64,000 nt of DNA from Pseudo-nitzschia pungens (taxonomy: Eukaryota > Bacillariophyta > Bacillariophyceae > Bacillariales > Bacillariaceae). Positions 55,490-64,000 of the stretch are shown piece by piece. The position numbers and the translations under genes are program-made. The DNA lies in NCBI GenBank assembly GCA_037355855.1, contig CM074758.1, positions 283,001 to 347,000 of the forward strand. Direction: 5' to 3'. Position 1 is the stretch's first letter; every line of letters begins with the position of its first letter. The notes under the pieces are model-generated. The model made no database searches. It saw nothing but the letters and a program-made list of their open reading frames with translations, and was not told where the DNA came from.

Positions 55490-58400
55490 TTAGGCCACAG
55501 ATTGTTCACGACAGGCTGAGACACACTTGATCTCAAGCAGATACTTGCTGACTGGGGTTTCCTTCGAGACGGTAGGTTGACAACAGTCTGGAACAATAGC
55601 CTTGTCGTCCTTGGTGAGTACCTCCGAGTCAGCAATCCAGACCTCTAGCAACGCAATCTGGCTAGTCTTGGTGCACTGAATGGTGATGCTCGTGGTGTCT
55701 CCTCCGGGAACGTTCTTCTTCTCCAAACACTTGCGATCGAAGTTGTCGGGTTGGAACTGATAGTACATACTGTCTATGGTAGTGTCCGAATCAGTGTACG
55801 ACTGATACAACTCAACAGTGACCTGGGATGCACTCTGGTCCATGATCTTGAGCGCATCCTTCGGGAAGTTCGTCACACCTTCTTTCTTGAGTAGAATGAG
55901 GTCGGCGGGACACTTGAGTTCCTCGAATTCTGTAGGAGAAATGGTAGGATCTGCGCTGGGTGACAAGGTAGGGCTAGAAGAAGGCGAAATGGTAGGCACC
56001 GACGAATGAGTCACAGTAGGGCTGGCAGACGGCGAACTGGTTGGTTCTGATGAATGAGTCACCGTTGGGCTAGACGTAGGAGAATCGCTTGGCGACTTGG
56101 TTGGGCTGGCGGATGGTCCCGATGATGGGCTGGGCGTAGGATCAGACGATGGCAGAGCAGATGGACTGACAGATGGAGTGTCGGTTGGTGACTCTGAACA
56201 CAAGTCTTCGGAATCGCACGGAACGATAAGCCGCCATGAACAGGAATTCTGGAGCTGATCCTTCTCGGGATGACACGGATGAAAGACGCTGTTCGTTTCA
56301 ATTCCGGGATCTGTAACTACAATATCAACCACGCCCAACCATTTACCGCCTTCCTCCTGGTAACATTGAACAGCCGTTTTGTCATATTGTTGAATGTCGA
56401 TGGCATTACCGATGTCATCTAAACACTCAAACCCATTGCCACCGCCGTTCACTGAACTGACACCATTGCTGTGAACAAAGACACGCACATCAGACGGCAA
56501 AAGGGTCTTTTTCCACACATTTTGAACCCGAATACTGACATCAGTTTTGTTCATATCGGAAACCTCTATCATAGCCGGGTCGAAGTAGCACAGACCTGCG
56601 TCGCTGCTGTCCTTGGCAACCAATTTGGGTGCATCGTAGCAGTCTGGCAAGAAGAATGTTGGAGCCGCGGATTGGGTTGGAGCACCAGATGGTGATACAG
56701 ATGGACTAGTCGTCGGACTACTGCTTGGGCTCCCACTAGGAGATGTGGTGGGACTCGATGAGGGGGTTTTGGTGGGTTCAGAAGATGGCGATGTAGACGG
56801 AGACGTCGTTGGCGAATCGGAGGGAGACGTTGTGGGACTTGAGCTCGGTGAAACTGATGGAACATCGGTAGGAGTCGCACTTGGGGCGGGGCTCTTTGTC
56901 GGAGAATCCGTTGGGGCGGAACTGGGGTAGAAACTTCCAGAAGGAGCTGCACTCGGTGAGGTCGTTGGTGTCAAGGTAGGTGAACTTGACGGCAATGCTG
57001 TCGGTGTGACAGTCGGAGTACTTGACGGCACATGACTAGGCACTTGAGAAGGACTGGTACTTGGAGAACTGGTTGGTGAGCTCGATGGATCAGAAGTAGA
57101 AGGTGCTGATGTCGGCGAGCTCGACGGACTGACGGTGGGCGAAGGACTTGGACCAGCGGTCGGAGACGACGTTGGAGGGGGTTTCGGGGGAGACCATACT
57201 TTACCTTCCGTCGGACTTGCACTGGGATGATCAGTGGGTTGCGAGGACGGTACATCGGTCGGCAATGCACTTGGTGCAGGTGAAGTAGTTGGTGAGGCAG
57301 AAGGTGAAGCGCTAGGAGTCGTCGTTGGTGATTCTGTGTTCAAAATACAAAGAGATTTCACAGCACTCGACAATGCCTCTAGATCCAAAGCCTGTACTGG
57401 AAGAACACCTAAGTCTTTGCCAGGATTGTTGTCGATCATCCACAACGCAGACCCAGACTGAACATTACTCTCATCACCCACACCGATTGCCAATCTTTCG
57501 ACCTTCAATGCATCGAGTGCTTTCAATTCTGATTCATACTGTGTTACGGCATCTTTGTTCAGACAGTAATCTGGTCCACGAACGCAATCCTGGTATGCAT
57601 TATTGGGAACACAGTCGGCATCATCACTTCTACAGAACGTGTGAGCTACACCTTTGGGAATATTCAAGTCCGCACACGTCACTTCCTTTGGTTGATCTCC
57701 TTCCGCGAACCACACTTTGACTTTGTCTGCACAGTAACCTTCCTGATCTCCATCCTTTCAGGTGTAGATATTAATGAGAGAGTACGTTTCACGAAACCCA
57801 AAGCCATAGATCAGCAAAAGAATGAAAGTTAGAAATTGTTGCGTCGCGGCTACCTTTGAAATTGTAAAGAGAAGTAGTACTTACTCCGCGAACATTTGGT
57901 TCTCCATCCGAGAGGAAGACCATTAAATTCAGACGATTGGGGGTTGCTTCCTTCGAGAAGTACTCGACCGATTTATCCAAGGCAGCATCAAAGTTGGTGT
58001 AACCGTTGTTCGTCAAGTAAACATCATATGTATCTTTCGGAGTGCGCAAATTCGTTTTAATGTATTTCATGAGATCCATGTTAATGCCAGTTCCGGACGG
58101 GTTGGTGGGAGACCATGTACCATGATTCTTTGCATCAGTGTGGAAGCTAGTTAGGTGGATCTCACAATTGGAATTGGACAAAGTAGCACTAGCGGTGATG
58201 CTTTTCAACAAGTCCTCAATCGCAACGATTTGAGCGTCTAAGATTGTGTTACCCTTGCCATCGCCGTTGACATCTCCAATGTCAACAGTTGACGAAAAAG
58301 TCTTCTCATACGTAGAGAGAGAGAGATCAATCACTAAATTGATGTTCAGACTAGAACTGTCGAGGTATGATTCCGAACAGACAGTTGGCGCCATCGAAGG

Positions 58401-61388
58401 GAGATTCGTTGGCTGCGGCGTCGGCTTGAGAGTTGGTTTCGGAGTGCACTTTCCTACACCCGTTTCAAACACATCTCCGTACGTGTTTCCGAAATCCTTG
58501 TAAAAAGCTCCAGCTGCGTTTGTGAACTTTGATGGGAGAGATATCGTGAAAAACACAAAACACACACAAAACAACAAAAATAACCGACTTAGTTGCAAGA
58601 TTCAAATTGACAATCAATCGAAACATACCAGGTAGTGGCAAATCTTACATTTTGTGCAATGTAGGAATGCACCCAGTCGTCGTCGCACTTGTAAAAATCC
58701 ATACCACTAAAGGTTGATGCTCCACTTTGTGTCTTTCTGTTATAAACATAAAGAACCCAGGTAGCGGAGCTGTCAGCATATAATGCCAAGCTTCCAGGCA
58801 TCCCACTATACGTTAACTTCCCCGCATTAATTCCATAGTTTACGAGATCCCAATACGAGCACGATGTACCTTCGCTGATACAATACTTATACCATTCTGC
58901 CACATCGCCAGTTACGACATTCGAAGTGCTGTTTTTGAAGACAAAATCTACGTCAGAGCAGCTTTCGGTTGGTTCTTTAATGTAACAAGTTCCGCTTGGA
59001 AGTTCAAAACAAAAACCTTTGTGATTCAGCTTGTCACATGCAGGTCCAGTTCGGCCCTGGGCGGGAGGATAAACCGGGGGCCTGGTTTTGTCATCACACG
59101 GAAGTTTCGGAACGGAACTTGTCAAACCGGAAAATTTCCACATTCCGGAACTCAAAACATAGCTACCAAATGTATTGAGAGCGCTCGATTTGTCCGTCGC
59201 CGGGCAGCTCCAAATGATTTGGGGGCTGTTGGAGCCTTGTGAGAACCCATTCTGAGCAGCTCCACCAAAGCCGAAGGTCTTTGTCGAAGTGTAATGATAC
59301 GTGATTGGAGGTCTCATGTAGTCATTTGTGACAGAGTAAGATGACAAAGGTTTCGAGCCTGGCGATAGTGTACAACCATACATTGCATTAGCACACTCGC
59401 TGAACCACTCCATAACTCTGGTAGTTCCAGTTTTCTCCCACGAAACCTTCTTGTTGCTGGGGTACTCTTCGCTGTAAGCGATCTGGAAAGTTTTTGTCCC
59501 GCATTGCTCTTCCACATAACAGGTCGCTTGCGAATTGAGCTTCAAGTCGTTGTCGTGACAAAAGGATTCGCATCCACACCTCATGAAGGCGTTTGTCTTA
59601 AAGATGTTGTCCTTGTAGTAAGTGACCATGGTTCCTGTCATGAAACCATAGAAGTCGAGCCAAGCATCTCTCGAAGAGAATGCATACAGGAGTGAGGCAT
59701 TTTGATCAATAACGATCTTGCCCTTTTGCTTTCGCCCGATCGCTGGGCCAATTACTTTAACACAGTACGTCTCGGGGCACTCAGTGATACCAAATGATAT
59801 GACGTCCGTTCTATAATTCGGCGCACGTTCACCTGTAAAGACAACATCCTTTGGTGACACCCTATACCCTTTGTTATTTTGACGAGCAACTGTCACAGCA
59901 ATTTGGTCAAACCACGAATTCACATCCGTCAGAGATTCAAACGTTTGATCGTTGCTGGCATCCCTGTAGTAGTATTCGCATTGTTTAGTCAAGCCGAAAA
60001 CGTGCCTCCAGTCGGGAGCATGTGCGCTTCTTGCATAATAAGTGCCATCTCCACCACTGCATGCCCAATCATTCGCCGTATAGGAGGATGAGTTGTATGG
60101 ACCCAGGGGCATCTCGTATTTATCCTTTGTTTTGAGCGAGCCGCACTTGGGCGTTGTAGGCGCCTTCGTGGGCGTTCCGGTTGGGACTTGAGTTGGCATT
60201 CTGGTTGGATATCTCGTGGGCGTTCCGGTTGGGAATCGAGTTGGCATTCTGGTTGGATATCTGGTAGGGTATCTGGTTGGGTATTTGGTTGGGTATTTGG
60301 TAGGGTATTTGGTTGGGGACCTTGTAGGGTAGACCGGGTATCTGGTAGGGTATCGAGTTGGGTATTTGGTTGGGTATTTGGTTGGGTATTTGGTTGGGTA
60401 TCTGGTTGGGTATTTGGTTGGGTATTTGGTTGGGTATCTGGTTGGGTATTTGGTTGGGTATTTGGTAGGGTACCTGGTTGGGGACCTTGTAGGGTAGACC
60501 GGGTATCTGGTAGGGTATTTGGTTGGGTACCTGGTAGGGTACCTGGTTGGGGACCTTGTAGGGTAGACCGGGTATCTGGTAGGGTATCGAGTTGGGTATT
60601 TGGTTGGGTATTTGGTTGGGTATTTGGTAGGGGTTTTGGTTGGGTATCTGGTTGGGTATTTGGTAGGGTATTTGGTAGGGTACCTGGTTGGGTATTTGGT
60701 AGGGTACCTGGTTGGGGACCTTGTAGGGTAGACCGGGTATCTGGTAGGGTATCGAGTTGGGTATCGAGTTGGGTATTTGGTTGGGTATTTGGTTGGGTAT
60801 CTGGTTGGGTATTTGGTTGGGTATTTGGTTGGGTATCTGGTTGGGTATTTGGTTGGGTATTTGGTAGGGGTTTTGGTTGGGTATCTGGTTGGGTATCTGG
60901 TTGGGTATTTGGTAGGGTATTTGGTAGGGTACCTGGTTGGGTATTTGGTTGGGTATTTGGTAGGGTACCTGGTTGGGGACCTGGTAGGGTAGACCGGGTA
61001 TCTGGTAGGGTATCGAGTTGGGTATTTGGTTGGGTATTTGGTAGGGGTTTTGGTAGGGTATTTGGTGGGAGCAACAGGTTGCTTGGTTGGTTTCACAAAA
61101 CGGGCATCGAGACTACGGTGCGCTTCTTGAATGCGATCTGTTTCGGCCTTTATCAAACCACGCGTCTCTTCCATGAGCCCTGTTTCCGTCGGTAAAGCGA
61201 AAAGCATTAGGTTACGAAGCTGGAACTACTGCAGCAAGCACATGTTTTCTGAACTTACGCGAAACGTCGTCAGCATGGGCAACTGGATCCACATCATGAG
61301 CCACCGTTCCCTTCTGAAAAGAGGCATCGGCAGCCACGGAAGCAACAAGCGCTACCAAGATAGCAGCGATGCAAAGAAATTGGTTCAT
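55490..61388 (-). CDS. Giant secreted vWA protein with Tyr-Pro-Thr-Lys/Arg repeat array, four exons
   Basis: Predicted exons: 61388-61259, 61179-58649, 58526-57885 and 57754-55490, with introns of 79, 122 and 130 nt bounded by GTAAG...AG. Phases agree and give 1855 residues. Order: signal peptide (MNQFLCIAAILVALVASVAA); a short helical stretch; about residues 77-383, a tetrapeptide array YPT(K/R); about 384-887, a Cys-containing domain of unknown family; a vWA domain spanning exons 3 and 4 with a complete MIDAS (DLSLS, GYTN, LSDGEPN) and a Ca-loop-like DVNGDGKGN; then two beta-rich Cys domains separated by Ser/Pro/Thr linkers. vWA domains bind ligands through a divalent cation. The exon 3 acceptor could instead be 22 bases downstream, also in phase. 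The protein is inferred to be an extracellular adhesive or wall component. Confidence 0.8.
60160..61080. repeat. 12-bp coding minisatellite (TACCCAACCAAA on the minus strand)
   Basis: About 75 tandem copies of a 12-bp unit coding YPT(K/R), arranged in a higher-order pattern. The variant block YPVYPTRSPT occurs five times at irregular spacing. Codon use within units is nearly fixed (TAC CCA ACC AAA or TAC CCT ACC AGA), so the array has expanded recently or is being homogenised. Confidence 0.95.
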
Positions 61389-63390
61389 GGTGACCTTTCC
61401 AACGATTCTCTCTTTCTTCTTGTCAAAGCAAAATGTATTCTGTGCAGTCAATGATGAGGTTTATGGAATCAAGTGAGTGAACTACGAAGTTGTTGGAATC
61501 AAACTTCTGTTTAGTTAGCGAAAGGAACGAGAGCCCTAAGGAACTTATGGGAAGAAGGTCTTGAATACAATTCTTCGTTCATACCGGTACGTACCTTCTC
61601 GAATCATGGTTTCCAGTACCACTCTTTTTCCAGTCCGATGGAGCCCGAACGCAGTAATTAATTACCTGTTGGGATAGCGGTAAGCGAAGATCTTGCCCGT
61701 AAAATTAAAGCATGCGAAGGTACTATACGAAAACTCGTACAACGTACTCGTTAGGAAATGCCCAAAGAAGGTAAAAAGTCTACGAATACGATGACCGCAT
61801 GACCACGGTCAGTCGAAAAGTCATAGTCATCTTGATGACCGCATTGGACTGGAAAGAATAATATCAGATTGGGCCTTAAATGGTTCTTGGGCCTCTTTTG
61901 GGATACGAAAAGATTCATCGAAATCGAGTGTCCATTACACAGTTCAATAAGTAAGGGAACGGCAAACTACACAGAGAATAATATTAAGTAACCTTAGTGA
62001 ACAAGGACTTGAAGCTTACGATCACTTCTTCCCTATGTAAATAATAAGAAGCCAGGAGTTGATTCTAATTGCCGTCTCAATCACCTAAGATTACCGTAAG
62101 AAGATCATCATGATATACACTGGACTAAGAATACGGATACATCGTACACGTACGTACGGAATGCACTACTGAAATTTCCCGCTTTTGGTAACTTCTCTTC
62201 TTCCAAAGTTGTTGTTTCTCCTTAACCACAGCATTTGAACCACCACAACCACAACCACAACCACAACCACAACCAGCGTTTGAACCAACTGGAGTAGTGG
62301 CATCAAAACTAGCAGCAGGGCTTCAGTCAATGCAAACATTCTCTTATATACTATAGTACATGTCCTCGGCTGTCCTTCGGCCGTTCTTGCTTCTTGTGCT
62401 TTTTTCTTCTTTTGTGTTTTAGTAGTAGCTACGCACTACTATGCAACTACAAGAACGAAGAGCAGTGATGTGTGAGGTAGCTCCACTCACATCACTTCTC
62501 TTCGCTCTTGTTTCGCCTTAACTTAATCTGTTTTTGAAGGGTTGTCTTCAAGATATATCACCAGCACTTCCGTTCTTGTGTCAAGAAGGAATGTTACTAC
62601 CTTAAGGTTACTACTACTAGTAGTACTAGTACTAGTACTAGTAGTGCTATGGCAAACTTTTTCTGAGAGGGTGTGATGATAGTAATATAGAATAGGAATA
62701 GGTGCTTGGAGCAACAAAACTACTAATACTACTACTCTGATTGCAAATTCAAACGATGATGGATAGTATGGGGAACTCTCTGAACCAGCGCAAGTCAGCT
62801 TTCCTATCAGTCTGGTGATTTCTTACTACTGGTGGTAGTACTAGTACTAGTAGTAGTAGTACTACTACGACTATTGGTACTACTAGCTAGTAGTAGTAGT
62901 AGTAGCACCACTACTAATAGTACTCCTTGTAGTAGTACAGCAGCATTTAGTTTTCAATTTTCTTTGACATTAAAGTTGTTCCAGAATCATTACGCTGGAA
63001 ATCATCCTCGTCTATTCAACAGATGCTAAAAGTAACCATGCAGCAGGGCCAGCAAACTAAGAAACAGCATCAAGAATGGAAATATTCGCATCATTCTCTT
63101 TGTCCATCCTCGAATGCAAGGCACTGCTCCTGGGTGAATTATAGCCGTTGCTAGTACTAATGGTGGAAGTAACTACATTGCTCCACGGCCATAGAAACTC
63201 AGATGTCTCGAAAGCATCAAACTCAGCCCCAGTTGCCGTTTGTGATCAATTTTGGGATTCGAAAAGGGCACCGCCTACTACTAGCAATACATCATCGTGT
63301 GTGCTTGAGTGTGTGCGTGTATATATATTGAACGAAAATCGGAAGACAATTATTGCCATGTGAGTTCAATACTCCGGCCCCTTCCGCACA
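61389..63390. other. Gene-free stretch
   Basis: No supportable gene. The left end should hold the giant protein's promoter. It contains an ACAACC hexamer run (62241-62275) and CTA/TAG trinucleotide arrays (62610-62645, 62836-62910), plus a few CCGGTA/TACGTA words near 61580 and 62150. Confidence 0.6.
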
Positions 63391-63999
63391 CTATGATCGA
63401 ACAAACTCGACAGCTTCCCAGTGCCTTTGGGCCAGTTGCTCCTCCTCATCAACCATACTGTTGTTGGTCTCACAATCGTAATCTTCTGGACACAACTCGA
63501 TTCCTTCCTCGGGCTCTCCTTCACCATTGGCGTGACCGTTGCTGCTGTCCCTTCGATTCGAAGCACTCTTCCGCTCGTTGCGGGAATGCCCAGGGTCTCC
63601 CCCGCAAAAGCACGTCGCGCCTTCCTGCATCCAATGAGTCTCCACAGACGCTACTTCCCGTATAGATAGTTGGTCCGTGTTGGCCGTTCCCGAGCCACAT
63701 GAAAAGACTGCCCTGATTCTCTGTAGGAGAATGTTTGTGGCACGATCCCTGCCCGAATCATTCCCCTCGTTTTGCACCACCTCCCTCGTGCGGTGGTTCG
63801 TAATCCACAGCGGTGCTTGTGTCGGTATCCCCCGAGAGAGACCGTGGTGCTGTAGCTGTGGCTGCTTTGCCTGTTGCTTGCTGCCCACCTCGTCGGAGCC
63901 ACTTCCGAAACTCAAGTCGGCGGATGTGGCATCCCTGGTATCGTCCTCCTCATCCGGCTCAGAATAATGGCCACCAAATACCTCCGCGGAAGAGCACAG
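63391..63999 (-). CDS. Partial hydrophilic protein, N-terminus beyond right edge
   Basis: A minus-strand frame is open from the right edge to the TAG at 63391-63393, giving the last 202 residues. The text is acidic and Ser/Gln-rich: EVFGGHYSEPDEEDDTRDATSAD, then LSFGSGSDEVGS, a Gln-rich patch, WITNHRTREVVQNEG, GATCFCGGDPGHSRNERKSAS, and a very acidic end (EEGIELCPEDYDCETNNSMVDEEEQLAQ). No in-frame ATG is needed within the window, so the start lies beyond 64000. No family recognised. Composition suggests an intrinsically disordered nuclear or cytoplasmic protein. Confidence 0.6.
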   Translation of the reverse strand: MCSSAEVFGGHYSEPDEEDDTRDATSADLSFGSGSDEVGSKQQAKQPQLQHHGLSRGIPTQAPLWITNHRTREVVQNEGNDSGRDRATNILLQRIRAVFSCGSGTANTDQLSIREVASVETHWMQEGATCFCGGDPGHSRNERKSASNRRDSSNGHANGEGEPEEGIELCPEDYDCETNNSMVDEEEQLAQRHWEAVEFVRS

Positions 64000-64000
64000 C

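Noticed and set aside
59989..61074. Second minus frame of 361 residues (TLPNTQPNTQ repeats)
   Set aside because: Out-of-frame reading of the same 12-bp array. It does not join to exon 1 in phase and has no Cys domain after it.
60188..61195. Plus-strand 335-residue frame rich in WVFGWVFG
   Set aside because: It is the antisense of the coding YPT array; the 12-bp period keeps all frames open. The minus strand has signal peptide, splice sites and downstream domains.

Overview
The window looks like nuclear DNA of a diatom, most likely a raphid pennate. Reasons: sparse genes with short GT-AG introns (79-256 nt), eukaryotic tRNA genes without encoded CCA, membrane-anchored LRR proteins of the diatom type, secreted proteins with Pro-Thr-rich repeat linkers, small nuclear-type proteins with a WL..DF..I / RGLE signature, and very many microsatellites. 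There is no operon structure and no viral or bacterial gene block. Species is not assigned.

Layout. 1-11.6 kb is an LRR neighbourhood on the minus strand. It has a single-exon LRR membrane protein running off the left edge (1-2780), a decayed LRR copy (about 5.93-6.54 kb), a frame-broken gene with two membrane segments (about 7.13-7.88 kb), and an intact two-exon LRR membrane protein (9292-11564). 11.6-33.8 kb is gene-poor: a small diatom-type regulatory-looking protein (14345-15190), a type II membrane protein resembling DUF3431 (20041-22374), tRNA-Ala(AGC) and tRNA-Asp(GUC) on the minus strand near 24 kb, a UBP-type zinc-finger protein (25723-26628) and a TPR-like protein (29550-30800). A Ser/Thr kinase with a long Gln/His-rich N-terminus lies at 33807-36449.

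37.8-61.4 kb is rich in secreted or surface proteins: a membrane-anchored sulfatase (37869-41706), a small secreted Cys-bearing protein (45624-46100), an unrecognised three-exon protein with a one-base frame discontinuity (48186-49933), an acidic Ser/Asp-rich secreted repeat protein (50266-51222), a SASA-family acetylesterase (53765-54976), and a predicted 1855-residue secreted protein in four exons (55490-61388). That last protein combines a Tyr/Lys/Arg/Pro/Thr tetrapeptide array, a Cys-containing domain, a complete-MIDAS von Willebrand A domain and two further beta-rich domains joined by Ser/Pro/Thr linkers. A partial hydrophilic protein runs off the right edge (63391-63999).

The sulfatase, the esterase, the acidic Ser protein and the giant vWA protein would all act at the cell surface. 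That they serve one process (extracellular polysaccharide, adhesion or cell wall) is inference from co-location only. The intergenic DNA has its own vocabulary: clusters of CCGGTA / AAGGTTAC / TACGAGTAAG words, pentanucleotide arrays, CTA/TAG arrays, two minisatellites and a roughly 95-100 bp MITE with TA target duplications. The strongest candidates for something undescribed are the giant vWA/YPT-repeat protein and the acidic Ser/Asp protein.
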